This document shows, piece by piece, positions 25,279 through 33,562 of a DNA stretch of 64,000 nucleotides. Position numbers and translations under genes: made by a program. The stretch spans positions 1 through 64,000 of the forward strand of contig CAZIXE010000017.1 of assembly GCA_964543235.1 (NCBI GenBank), read 5' to 3'. How positions within the stretch are numbered: the stretch's first letter is position 1; each line of letters starts with the position of its first letter. The notes under the pieces are model-generated. The model was not told the DNA's origin. It saw nothing but the letters and a program-made list of their open reading frames with translations, and did not search any database. The DNA is from JANMMJ01 sp964543235. Lineage in GTDB: Bacteria > Pseudomonadota > Alphaproteobacteria > Rhizobiales > Aestuariivirgaceae.

Positions 25279-26032
25279 GTGCGATGACGTCCATTTTCGA
25301 CAGAACCTGATGAATTGAAACCACTTCGCCGACGATGAAGAGGACTGGCCCCGCGAAACTGACGCTTCGCAGATCCTCGACCAGCCTGCCCAGAGTCGAG
25401 TACAATCGCTCTTCTGCCGCTAGCGTGGCGTTGTTGACGGCAGCCACGGGCGTATCCGCCCGCCGACCCGCCATCTGTAGCTTGCGGCTGATCTGCTCGA
25501 TATTCGCAAGCCCCATGTAAATGACGACCGTCGTATCCGCATCTGCCAGGCCATCCCAGTCCAGCTCGAGCTCTTTGTCGTCCCGGCAGTGGCCGGTGAC
25601 ATAGCGAACACTGGTGGCGATGCCCCGATGGGTGAGCGGTATGCGCAGCGACGCAGCCGCACCCTGTGCCGACGTGATCCCTGGAATGATGGCAAAGGGT
25701 ATGCCATGGCGCTGTAGTTCCAGGGCCTCCTCGCTGCCGCGACCGAAAATGAAAGGATCGCCACCCTTGAGCCGTACGACTTTGTTGCCTTGGCGCGCCA
25801 ATCGTACAAGCAGGTCGTTGATCTCGGACTGCGGCACTGGATGTTGCCGAGGTTGCTTGCCGACATCGATGCGAACCGACCTCTGCGGCGCCAGTGCCAG
25901 AACATCGGGGGAAACGAGGCGATCGTGAACGATGACATCTGCGCTCGTGATGGCTCTGACCGCCTTCAGCGTGAGGAGCTCCGGGTCACCAGGACCGGCC
26001 CCGACGATCGAGACAGTACCCAGAGGTTTCAT
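25247..26032 (-). CDS. nirE: NirE: uroporphyrinogen-III C-methyltransferase
   Basis: A 261-residue SAM-dependent methyltransferase (SUMT/CobA class) making precorrin-2, the first committed step of heme d1. Motifs: VSIVGAGPGDPELLTLKA at the N-terminus, VVRLKGGDPFIFGRGSEE near residue 83, and VTGHCR and VIYMGLANI later. The ATG at 26032 removes a 19-residue extension with no family similarity. It lies 58 bp after nirS, consistent with cotranscription. Confidence 0.93.
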   Translation of the reverse strand: MKPLGTVSIVGAGPGDPELLTLKAVRAITSADVIVHDRLVSPDVLALAPQRSVRIDVGKQPRQHPVPQSEINDLLVRLARQGNKVVRLKGGDPFIFGRGSEEALELQRHGIPFAIIPGITSAQGAAASLRIPLTHRGIATSVRYVTGHCRDDKELELDWDGLADADTTVVIYMGLANIEQISRKLQMAGRRADTPVAAVNNATLAAEERLYSTLGRLVEDLRSVSFAGPVLFIVGEVVSIHQVLSKMDVIAHESSVDCASG

Positions 26033-26090
26033 GCGCCCGGCTCCCGGTGACAGGTCCGGCGCAGGGCCGAAACCCCGCGCCGGCCGCATC

Positions 26091-27869
26091 TCAGTAGATG
26101 TCGTTACGTGTATTGAACACGTTGAACTTGCCCGTCGGCGTCACCAGGCGCTTGTCCTTGATGACGTGCTTAAGCTTCAGTGTCTTGTCATCCACGATGA
26201 CGATGGCGGATTCCTGCTGCTTTCCATTCCACACCGAGAACCACACTTCATCGCCAGCCTTGTTGTACTCCCCTTGCACGACGCGGCGCTGACCTTCGCT
26301 GATCCCCGACCATTCGCCAATCGGCAGCACCTTACCCTCCGGTTCGTCCTTCGTGAGATCGTCGACATTGTAGACCAGAACTGACGAGGAGAATTCCGAC
26401 TCCGGATTCAATGGAGTGTCGATGTAGAGGTGCTTCGAATTGGGATGGGATTTCACGAAAAGCGAACCACCGCCTTGTCCGCTCAATGTCTGGACGACCT
26501 TCCAGGCATGTTCCGGGTGTTTGTCGGGGTCGGTGCCGATCATCGAGATGGTCTCATCGCCCAGATGGCTGGTCACCCATACCGGTCCGAATTTGGGATG
26601 CATCAGATTGGCGCCGCGGCCCGGATGCGGAGTCTTGCCGCCGGATTCCAAGACGCTGACAAGCTTGCCTTCCTTGGTGTCGACGACGGCAATCTTGTCG
26701 CGGGCGTTCGCTGCCACCAGGAAGTAGCGGCCGGAAGAGTCGAAGCCGCCGTCATGCAGAAAGCGTTCAGCCTCAATATCGGTTGTCTTGAGATTCCTGA
26801 TGTCGGAATAGTCGACAAGCAGGATATGGCCCGTCTCCTTCACATTGACAATGAATTCAGGCCGGTAGTGAGAAGCCACGATCGAGGCAACGCGAGGCTC
26901 CGGATGGTATTCCTGCGTATCGTAAGTCATGCCCCGGGTCGAAACGACTTTGAGTGGCTCCATCGTCTCGCCGTCCATGATGACATACTGCGGAGGCCAA
27001 TAGGACCCGGCGATCGCATACCTGTCTTCCCAGCCCTTCATTTTCGAAGTCTCGACGGACCGCGCCTCTGAACCGATCTTGATAGAGGCGACCTTGGCAG
27101 GCGGATCCATATACAGGTCGATCTGATCGATCTTGGCGTCACGTCCGACCACATAGAGATAGCGCCCCGACGCGGATAGCCGCGAGATATGAACCGCGTA
27201 TCCGGTCGACACTATGGTGATGATCTCCTTCGAATCCCCGTCGATGAGTGCCACCTCGCCCGTATCGCGCAACGTGACCGAGAACAGGTTGTCGATATCC
27301 AGCTTGTTCTGCTTCTCCTTCGGCCGCTTTTCCGGCGGCACCAGCACTTGCCAGGATGCCTTGATCTGCTCCATGCCGAATTCTGGCGGCTGCGACGGCT
27401 CATTGAGCAGGTAGCGCGCCATGAGGTCCACGTCCTTTTCGTTCAGGTCGCCGGATGTACCCCAGTTCGGCATTCCCGCCGGTGAGCCATAGGTGATGAA
27501 GTCACGGAGATATTCGTAGCCATTGGCCTTGGTGACATCGGTCGTGAGGGCCTTGCCGGTCGCTCCCTTCCGCAATACGCCATGGCAACCCGCGCAGCGC
27601 TGGAAATAGATTTCGTTGGCTCTTGCAAACTCTTCGGGCGTTAGCGTGGGATCGCCCGGTTTGGTTCCCGGCTGTTCAACTTTCTGGCTCTTCAGCACAT
27701 CGAGACTGGGCTGATACTGGCCGCCCGGCGTCGTATCGTGCTTCTTGAGTTCCTCCTGCTTCGGCGCCTCTTGTGCAGACGCTGGACTTGCCAGGCTGAA
27801 ACCCAGAACCAGGCTTGTGCTCAACGCTGCAACGACCGCCAACTCGTTCACTAGACGCCTGCTCGACAT
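26091..27869 (-). CDS. nirS: NirS: cytochrome cd1 nitrite reductase
   Basis: A 592-residue periplasmic enzyme reducing nitrite to NO. A signal peptide ends near SPASAQ; the cytochrome c domain has FQRCAGCHGVLRKGATG; the C-terminal d1 propeller contains the expected His-rich loops (SHYRPEF, MHPKFGPVW, SHLGDET). The ATG at 27869 is preferred because GAGGAG then sits 6 nt upstream; the ATG two codons earlier abuts that site. Two FNR/NNR-type boxes lie upstream, and the heme d1 genes follow on the same strand. Confidence 0.97.
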   Translation of the reverse strand: MSSRRLVNELAVVAALSTSLVLGFSLASPASAQEAPKQEELKKHDTTPGGQYQPSLDVLKSQKVEQPGTKPGDPTLTPEEFARANEIYFQRCAGCHGVLRKGATGKALTTDVTKANGYEYLRDFITYGSPAGMPNWGTSGDLNEKDVDLMARYLLNEPSQPPEFGMEQIKASWQVLVPPEKRPKEKQNKLDIDNLFSVTLRDTGEVALIDGDSKEIITIVSTGYAVHISRLSASGRYLYVVGRDAKIDQIDLYMDPPAKVASIKIGSEARSVETSKMKGWEDRYAIAGSYWPPQYVIMDGETMEPLKVVSTRGMTYDTQEYHPEPRVASIVASHYRPEFIVNVKETGHILLVDYSDIRNLKTTDIEAERFLHDGGFDSSGRYFLVAANARDKIAVVDTKEGKLVSVLESGGKTPHPGRGANLMHPKFGPVWVTSHLGDETISMIGTDPDKHPEHAWKVVQTLSGQGGGSLFVKSHPNSKHLYIDTPLNPESEFSSSVLVYNVDDLTKDEPEGKVLPIGEWSGISEGQRRVVQGEYNKAGDEVWFSVWNGKQQESAIVIVDDKTLKLKHVIKDKRLVTPTGKFNVFNTRNDIY

Positions 27870-27927
27870 AAGCATCTCCTCGTTTTCACTGCTGCGTTAC
27901 GCTTGCGATGACCCATCGACTGATTCC

Positions 27928-27941
27928 TTGACTTTCATCAA
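27928..27941. promoter_or_regulatory. FNR/NNR-type box 1, nirS-nirI intergenic
   Basis: TTGAC-TTTC-ATCAA, a near-perfect dyad of the FNR/DNR/NnrR class, lies between divergent nirS and nirI. Activation at about -41.5 would start nirS near 27893 (about 24-nt leader) or nirI near 27976 (about 36-nt leader). The likely protein is the Crp/Fnr regulator encoded at 39463-40167. Confidence 0.75.
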
Positions 27942-27964
27942 GCACGGTGCGCGGGCTGCGCGCG

Positions 27965-27978
27965 TTGATCGAAATCAA
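27965..27978. promoter_or_regulatory. FNR/NNR-type box 2, nirS-nirI intergenic
   Basis: TTGAT-CGAA-ATCAA, a perfect consensus FNR dyad, is centred 37 bp from box 1. A start 41.5 bp downstream on the plus strand would coincide with the nirI start codon, so this box more easily serves nirS (start near 27930) or acts with box 1. Confidence 0.78.
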
Positions 27979-28011
27979 GGAAGCCCAAGAGAGAGCAAGC
28001 AAGAAGGTCCT

Positions 28012-30060
28012 ATGGGTCGCCTCAACGCCATTCTGGCCGCCGTCCTCGTGTGGCTCGCTTCCGGCTGTCATGTCTCGGCCAATGAGGTATCCCAGGAGGA
28101 GGTCCGATCATTCATCGCTTCAAGTTTCAAGGTACCTGAAGAGCATATTGAGGTTCAGGCTGGTGGTGAAACCGGCCAGCGTATCGTCGTCGACGGGACG
28201 ACCGTTGGCTTTCTGGGTTCAACCTGGTCGATTTCCCGGACGGCCGGCTATTCCGGTCGGCCGATCGATATTCTCGTGGCAATTGACGTCAATGCCGTTG
28301 TCCGGGGCGCCTTGATTGTCCGCCAGGAGGAGCCGATCCTCACACTCGGCATCAGCCCCGGGGAGATCGCATCCTACGTCCGCGGGTTTGCCGGCTATGA
28401 CCTGAAACGCGGCGATGAACTGGCCGCCGGGGCCGGTCCTCTCGCCATTGCTGGTGCCACCATCTCGAGCGGCGTCATCAAGAGCGGGATCATCCATACC
28501 GCGCGAACGATCGCCGCGTCGCATGGACTGCTGGGCAACACCGGCCAGAGGCAGCTGAACCTGGCGGGTTCGCGTGCCAGATCATGGAACGAGCTCTTGT
28601 CGGAGGGATCGCTGTCGCGCCTGCACGTCACGGCAGCCGGAGCGGATGAGGCGTTCGGCATCGCCGGCAACGCCCCTGGCGACAGCACCTTTATCGATCT
28701 CTTCGTGGCTGTCATTGACCCGCCGCCGATCGGCTTGAGCCTGCTCGGAAGTGGCGAATATGCGTCGCTGATGGCGTCGGTCCCGGCCGGCGAGCATGCG
28801 CTCTTTGTCGGCGGCAGCGGGATCTACTCCTTCAAGGGAACGAGCTGGCGCAAATCGGGGCACTTCGAACGAATTGAAGTGGTTCAGAACGATCGCACCA
28901 TACAGTTGACCGAAAGCCAGCATCGTTCTCTTCAGAAACTTGAGGTGGCCGGCGCGCCGGAACTGCGTGAGACGGCCATCTTCGTGATCGGCGCCGACGA
29001 AGGCTTCGACCCCACTGAGCCTTTCGAGCTCGCATTGCTCGCCTCCCGCGAGGATGCCAGCGGCCAGGCGCGGATGGCTCGCTTCTCAGTGCGGCACACC
29101 ATGCCTGCGGCATACATAAGGGACGCTGCTCCGGAGTCGAAGCCGCCCGAGGCGGCGCTCTGGGAGAAGAACTGGCGTCAACGGACCTGGGAAATCGGTA
29201 TCGTCGCTATAATGCTGCTCACCCTCTACACCATTCTCATCCTGCAGCACGAGATCGCGTCGCGCCCCCGGCTCTACGCCATCATCCGCATTTCTTATCT
29301 TGGCGTCACCCTCGTGCTCCTGGGCGGAATCATCGGGGCACAACTCTCCGTCGTGCATGTACTCACCTTCTTGCAGGCCCTGCGAACGCAGTTCTCCTGG
29401 GAGACGTTCCTGCTCGATCCTGCAATATTCATCATCTGGGCCTGGGTAGCCGTCGCTCTCCTCTTCTGGGGTCGGGTCTATTGCGGATGGCTTTGCCCCT
29501 TTGGCGCCCTTCAGGAATTGACCAACAAGCTTGCACGGAGGCTTGGTGTCAGACAGCTCTCTGTCCCTTTCCTGCTGCACGAGCGCCTGTGGCCCATCAA
29601 GTACATTATCTTCCTGGGCTTGTTCGCCGTGTCCCTTGCCTCGATGCCGGCGGCCTTTGCCGGAGCGGAGGTTGAGCCCTTCAAGACGGCCATCACCCTC
29701 CGTTTCGTGCGCGAATGGCCCTTCATCGCCTACGCAAGCTTTCTTCTCTTGATTGGCCTGTTCATTGAAAGATTCTTCTGCCGCTACTTGTGTCCGCTCG
29801 GAGCGGCCTTGGCCATTCCGGCACGGCTCCGCATGTTTGAATGGCTGAAACGCCGGCCCCAGTGCGGTCGTGAATGCCGGATATGCTCCGTCAACTGTCC
29901 GGTACAGGCAATCCATCCCGAAGGTCAGATCAATCCGAATGAATGCGTCTACTGTCTGAATTGCCAGATACTCTATCATGACGACCGCATTTGCCCGCCG
30001 CTCAAAGCCCGTGCTGCCCGGCAGTTGCCCGGTTCTTCATCCGGGGCAGCCACGCCATGA
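28012..30060 (+). CDS. nirI: NirI/NosR-family flavo-iron-sulfur membrane protein
   Basis: A 682-residue protein: signal (residues 1-23), a periplasmic FMN-binding domain with the flavinylation-type segment AIAGATISSG (Thr about 150), a long periplasmic region, about five membrane helices, and cytosolic-side polyferredoxin motifs CGWLCPFGALQE, CRYLCPLGAAL, CRICSVNCP and CVYCLNC. NirI is needed for nirS expression in Paracoccus; NosR is the N2O-reductase counterpart. Divergence from nirS favours NirI. The ATG at 28012 has AAGAAGG upstream. Confidence 0.9.
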   Translation: MGRLNAILAAVLVWLASGCHVSANEVSQEEVRSFIASSFKVPEEHIEVQAGGETGQRIVVDGTTVGFLGSTWSISRTAGYSGRPIDILVAIDVNAVVRGALIVRQEEPILTLGISPGEIASYVRGFAGYDLKRGDELAAGAGPLAIAGATISSGVIKSGIIHTARTIAASHGLLGNTGQRQLNLAGSRARSWNELLSEGSLSRLHVTAAGADEAFGIAGNAPGDSTFIDLFVAVIDPPPIGLSLLGSGEYASLMASVPAGEHALFVGGSGIYSFKGTSWRKSGHFERIEVVQNDRTIQLTESQHRSLQKLEVAGAPELRETAIFVIGADEGFDPTEPFELALLASREDASGQARMARFSVRHTMPAAYIRDAAPESKPPEAALWEKNWRQRTWEIGIVAIMLLTLYTILILQHEIASRPRLYAIIRISYLGVTLVLLGGIIGAQLSVVHVLTFLQALRTQFSWETFLLDPAIFIIWAWVAVALLFWGRVYCGWLCPFGALQELTNKLARRLGVRQLSVPFLLHERLWPIKYIIFLGLFAVSLASMPAAFAGAEVEPFKTAITLRFVREWPFIAYASFLLLIGLFIERFFCRYLCPLGAALAIPARLRMFEWLKRRPQCGRECRICSVNCPVQAIHPEGQINPNECVYCLNCQILYHDDRICPPLKARAARQLPGSSSGAATP

Positions 30061-30962
30061 GGCTGACCAGGCGAAGGTTCCTGATTATTGGGTCGATGGG
30101 AATAGCCGGATCGGCCGCCATTGGAACAGGACCGGCTGAGCTCACCTGGCGTGGCCATGCCTTGGGGGCAGAAGCGAAGGTGACTTTTGCAAACCTCGAT
30201 CGCGCCAGGGCGCAGCTTGCCTTGCGGGAACTCCTGCAGGAGGTCGAGCGCCTGGAAAACATCTTCAGCCTCTATCGTCCCAACTCGGAACTGTCCAGGC
30301 TGAACAGGGATCGTGTCCTTTCCCACCCGTCACAGGACTTTCGTGCCCTTCTGGCTGCAAGTCTCAACTACTGGCAGGGAACTGGTGGCGCCTTCAATCC
30401 AGCAGTTCAGCCACTCTGGGAGTATCTTGCGCGGCACTTCGCGGCAACGTCCAACCCGCCTTGCCGTCATGACCTGCATCGCCTGGCCCAAGCCTGTAAC
30501 CCTGCCGACATCGAGATCAGACTCTCGCAAATCAGACTGAAGGCCGGCATGGCATTGACCTTCAATGGTATCGCCCAGGGCTATATCACCGATCGTGCCG
30601 TGCAGATTCTCAATCGACACGGCATCGGGCAAACGCTGGTGAACTTCGGCGAGTTCCACGCCTTGCCCGGAAAGCCATGGCGGTTGCAGATGGGACAAAC
30701 CCGTCGGCTTCTGCCGCTCGAAAACGCCGCGATGGCCGTGTCTGCGGGAAATGGCACCCGCTTCTCCGCGGATGGCCGCTGGCACCATCTCATCGATCCG
30801 GCAACGGGGACGAGCTGCAACACGCTCCGTACCGTGACAGTGATTGCCGAGACTGCAATTGAGGCCGACGCATTGGCAACAGCATTCTATGTCGCCCCGG
30901 CTGAACGGCGTGCTGCCATAGTCCGGCGTTACCCAGGATGCACGATCTTCCCTGAGGCATAG
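30057..30962 (+). CDS. ApbE-family FAD:protein FMN transferase (NirX/NosX-like)
   Basis: A 301-residue protein with a twin-arginine-type leader (RLTRRRFLIIG). ApbE hallmarks include RLENIFSLYRPNSELSRLN, FNGIAQGYITDRA and the magnesium-site segment HHLIDPATG, with EADALATAFYV near the end. Such enzymes attach FMN covalently to a Thr of NosR/NirI-type proteins. Its ATG overlaps the nirI stop, so it almost certainly flavinylates the protein encoded just upstream. Confidence 0.9.
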   Translation: MRLTRRRFLIIGSMGIAGSAAIGTGPAELTWRGHALGAEAKVTFANLDRARAQLALRELLQEVERLENIFSLYRPNSELSRLNRDRVLSHPSQDFRALLAASLNYWQGTGGAFNPAVQPLWEYLARHFAATSNPPCRHDLHRLAQACNPADIEIRLSQIRLKAGMALTFNGIAQGYITDRAVQILNRHGIGQTLVNFGEFHALPGKPWRLQMGQTRRLLPLENAAMAVSAGNGTRFSADGRWHHLIDPATGTSCNTLRTVTVIAETAIEADALATAFYVAPAERRAAIVRRYPGCTIFPEA

Positions 30963-30964
30963 CA

Positions 30965-32185
30965 ATGCTGACCTCTGATCCCGATCAACAACCTCCGTTT
31001 CTTTCCTACGGATTCCGCCCCTTCTTTCTTTTCGCTGGGCTTTATGCGGTCATAGCGGTTTGCGCGTGGCTGGCATGGCTGTATTTCCATGATTGGCCCG
31101 GGCTTCTGATCGTCCCCACATTCGCGGGAGCCCCGCATTTGTGGCACGGGCATGAGATGGTGTTCGGGTTCGCGAGCGCTGTCATCGCGGGCTTCATGCT
31201 GACGGCGGTGCCAAGCTGGACAGGCGCTCGCCGCATTGCTGGCGCGCCGCTGCTTGCCCTGGCTGTCCTCTGGCTGGCAGGTCGCGTCGTCGTCTGGTTC
31301 TCAGCCTTGATATCGCCTCTGGCCGTGGCCGTTATTGAACTGGCATTCCTGCCGTCGCTTGCCGGCGTTGTCTTTGCGGGGCTGATGGTCAGGCCCGCCC
31401 CGCGCAATCTGGTTTTCGCTTTGTTTTTGGCCGCTCTCACTGCGTGCAATGTGGCGGTCCATGCCGAATGGCTCGGATGGGTCGACGGCACTGCATCGGC
31501 CGGCCTGGCGACCGCAATACTGATCATATCTTTGATGGTCGCCATCATTGGTGGCCGGATCATCCCGGCATTTACCCGGAACGTCCTCATCATGCGCGGG
31601 CCGGCGCAAGCGTTGCCGCAATCGAACCCGGTCATTGATGCGCTTTCACTAGCGAGCCTGGCCGTTCTGGTGGCGATGATGGCCGCCGGCCTGGCTGGCC
31701 CACTGATGGGCTGTCTGGCCGCGTTTGCGAGCGCGGCACATTTGATCCGTCTCGCCGGCTGGCAATGGCAGAAGACAATCGGCTCCCCGATACTCTGGAG
31801 TTTGCATTTGTCCTACCTGTTCCTTGTGATTGGGCTGGCGGGCCTGGCAGCAAGCAATCTGGGAGGCTGGCCCTCAGCCACCTCTGCCCTGCACCTGCTG
31901 GCCATCGGTGCAATCGGAAGCATGACACTCGCTGTCATGAGCCGGGCCTCTCTCGGCCATACGGGCCGGCTGCTCAAAGCCAGTCGGACAACGTCAATTG
32001 CCTATCTTCTGATTCCCTTGGCGGCCCTGACCCGCTCATTTGGCACCGACCTTCTGCCCGGCCATTACATGCTGGTACTCTATGTCTCTGGCAGCCTGTG
32101 GATTGCCGGCTTCGGGCTCTTCGCCATTGGCTACTTCGCCATTCTGACGGGCCCGCCGGTCCCCAAACGAACCCAGCCCGCTTGA
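30965..32185 (+). CDS. nnrS: NnrS family membrane protein
   Basis: A 406-residue protein with about twelve hydrophobic segments. Family landmarks are FLSYGFRPFFLFAGLYAV at the N-terminus, LWHGHEMVFGFASAVIAGFMLTAVPSWTG, RIIPAFTRN and SRASLGHTGR. NnrS is a heme- and copper-containing protein that protects denitrifiers from NO-related stress. It starts 2 nt after apbE. Its stop codon lies inside the FNR box that drives the next gene. Confidence 0.93.
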   Translation: MLTSDPDQQPPFLSYGFRPFFLFAGLYAVIAVCAWLAWLYFHDWPGLLIVPTFAGAPHLWHGHEMVFGFASAVIAGFMLTAVPSWTGARRIAGAPLLALAVLWLAGRVVVWFSALISPLAVAVIELAFLPSLAGVVFAGLMVRPAPRNLVFALFLAALTACNVAVHAEWLGWVDGTASAGLATAILIISLMVAIIGGRIIPAFTRNVLIMRGPAQALPQSNPVIDALSLASLAVLVAMMAAGLAGPLMGCLAAFASAAHLIRLAGWQWQKTIGSPILWSLHLSYLFLVIGLAGLAASNLGGWPSATSALHLLAIGAIGSMTLAVMSRASLGHTGRLLKASRTTSIAYLLIPLAALTRSFGTDLLPGHYMLVLYVSGSLWIAGFGLFAIGYFAILTGPPVPKRTQPA

Positions 32186-32195
32186 CTATCGTCAA
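32182..32195 (+). promoter_or_regulatory. FNR/NNR-type box upstream of cytochrome c
   Basis: TTGAC-TATC-GTCAA is a perfect dyad overlapping the nnrS stop. A start about 41 bp from its centre (near 32230) would give a short leader including AAGGAG at 32235-32240 before the ATG at 32248. Confidence 0.72.
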
Positions 32196-32247
32196 GGAGA
32201 AGTTCGGCGCTGAAACGCAATTTGACGCGCATGCAAGGAGAACCATC

Positions 32248-32622
32248 ATGAAGTCCGTGGTTGTCTCAGGCACCGTGCTGCTTGCTTTGGCTGCCCTGGT
32301 CACGACAGCCGAGGCGGGCGATGCTGCCAAGGGCCAGAAAGTATTCAACAAGTGCAAGTCCTGTCACGAGGTTGCAACCGAGAAGAACAAGGTGGGACCG
32401 CATCTCAGGGGTCTCTTTGGTCGGACCGCGGGATCGCTCGCGGGCTTTCCCTACTCCGAGCCGCTGAAGGCGTCGGGAATTGTGTGGAGCGAGGACACGC
32501 TCAAATCCTATCTTGCCGACCCCAAAGCCGTCGTACCCGGTGGCAAGATGGCGTTCGCAGGCCTGAAGAAGGAAGAAGAACTCGACGACATCATCGAGTA
32601 TCTTGAAGAGGCAACAAAGTAG
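32248..32622 (+). CDS. c-type cytochrome (c2/c550-like)
   Basis: A 124-residue exported class I cytochrome c. A signal peptide ends at TAEA, the heme site is CKSCH near residues 36-40, the GPHLRGLFGRTAGS loop is typical of mitochondrial-like c2, and Met in GGKMAFAGL is the probable axial ligand. The site AAGGAG precedes the ATG. Its own FNR-type box and the nir context suggest it carries electrons to NirS and possibly to the downstream CuA enzyme. Confidence 0.9.
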   Translation: MKSVVVSGTVLLALAALVTTAEAGDAAKGQKVFNKCKSCHEVATEKNKVGPHLRGLFGRTAGSLAGFPYSEPLKASGIVWSEDTLKSYLADPKAVVPGGKMAFAGLKKEEELDDIIEYLEEATK

Positions 32623-32650
32623 CCTTCGCTCTTCCCGTCTTGTCTGCAAT

Positions 32651-32673
32651 GCGGGCCCTTGGCGGCCCGCTTT
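32651..32673 (+). terminator. hairpin after cytochrome c gene
   Basis: GCGGGCC and GGCCCGC form a 7-bp stem with a 6-nt loop (32651-32670), followed by a short TTT. The T-tract is weak, so termination may be partial. Confidence 0.5.
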
Positions 32674-32711
32674 CCGTTGGTTCCGCCACTGCCCTCGCCG
32701 TCTGGCGTCTT

Positions 32712-32725
32712 TTGACTTCGGTCAA
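32712..32725 (+). promoter_or_regulatory. FNR/NNR-type box upstream of the CuA heme-copper operon
   Basis: TTGAC-TTCG-GTCAA, a perfect dyad, is centred near 32718.5. A -41.5 geometry puts transcription start near 32760, leaving about 27 nt before the first gene (ATG 32787, preceded by GTGGAGGAAG). This ties the operon to the same anaerobic or NO-responsive regulon as nirS. Confidence 0.75.
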
Positions 32726-32786
32726 GGAGCAACCATGCGGCAAACCGCCATTGTTCTCCAAGAACAGTGTTCGTGGAGGAAGCCAC

Positions 32787-32960
32787 ATGCCCGAGACCGA
32801 CAGCACCACCCCCGCCGCGGGTCCGCCCGAGCGCATTCCCGCCATGCAGCGGCTGCTGGACAACCCGTTCCTGCTTCTGTTCTTGGGCGTGGCTGTGCCA
32901 GCCGCAATCTATCTCGTCTGGGGTCTCATGGAGATCTCGCAGATTCCAATCGCAAAATAA
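32787..32960 (+). CDS. 57-residue single-helix membrane peptide (possible subunit IIa)
   Basis: A small protein with a polar N-terminus (to about residue 26) and one hydrophobic helix (FLLLFLGVAVPAAIYLVWGLM, about 28-48). A GGAGGAAG ribosome site precedes the ATG. It is first in the operon, 10 bp before the CuA subunit gene. B-family oxidases such as ba3 carry a one-helix subunit IIa completing the fold of subunit II; position and topology suggest the same role here, though sequence similarity was not tested. Confidence 0.7.
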   Translation: MPETDSTTPAAGPPERIPAMQRLLDNPFLLLFLGVAVPAAIYLVWGLMEISQIPIAK

Positions 32961-32970
32961 GGGGCTCAGC

Positions 32971-33561
32971 ATGGCTATTCACCCGCCCGAATCGCGCCTG
33001 TGGTGGAATGAACCCATTGCCAAGGGGGAACTCGTCTGGATCGCCGTAGCCTTCGTCTGGGGCATCATCATGTTTGTGATGATGATCTATTGGCATCTGG
33101 AGGGCCGGCAGAATCTGTCTCCCGAAGTCTATCGCATTGATCCGCAGGTGTTCGAAGAACGCACCAGTGCGTTCGCAGACAAGTTCAAGGTTCGTGACGA
33201 AGGCAAGGACAATGACATTCCGGTGGCCAAGCCGCCACCGGGCAGCGATGTCTATATGCTGGCTCGCCTCTGGCAGTGGTGGCCGATCCTTGAGCTTGAA
33301 CGCGGCCAGAACTATCGGCTGCACCTCTCTTCTCTGGACTGGCAGCATGGCTTCTCATTGCAACCGAACAACATAAATATCCAGGTCCATCCGGGACTGG
33401 AGCACATCATCACGATCACGCCGACGCAGACTGGCGAGTTCAGCGTGGTGTGCAACGAATTCTGCGGCGTGGGTCATCACACAATGATTGGCCGCATCCA
33501 TGTGGTGGAGCCTGGCACGGCGCCGGCTCCTGCATCGCAATCTCAGGAACAGGGAGGCTGA
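32971..33561 (+). CDS. heme-copper enzyme subunit II with CuA site
   Basis: A 196-residue protein with one N-terminal membrane helix (about residues 20-41) and a periplasmic cupredoxin domain. All CuA ligands are present: His126 (WQHGF) and C161-x-E163-x-C165-x3-H169-x2-M172. It should receive electrons from a soluble cytochrome c or blue copper protein and pass them to subunit I. The single helix resembles B-family (ba3-like) subunit II rather than the two-helix A family. Its TGA is 1 nt before the subunit I ATG. Confidence 0.92.
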   Translation: MAIHPPESRLWWNEPIAKGELVWIAVAFVWGIIMFVMMIYWHLEGRQNLSPEVYRIDPQVFEERTSAFADKFKVRDEGKDNDIPVAKPPPGSDVYMLARLWQWWPILELERGQNYRLHLSSLDWQHGFSLQPNNINIQVHPGLEHIITITPTQTGEFSVVCNEFCGVGHHTMIGRIHVVEPGTAPAPASQSQEQGG

Positions 33562-33562
33562 C

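Noticed and set aside
26091..27869. The nirS gene as a second nirN or a NirF-like protein
   Set aside because: Length, the CAGCH cytochrome domain after a long leader and the d1 His loops identify true NirS; nirF and nirN are present separately.
32735..33049. ATG with AAGGAG upstream just after the FNR box at 32712
   Set aside because: The transcript start expected from the box lies downstream of this ATG. Its frame runs out of phase across two real genes with a shadow-like translation.
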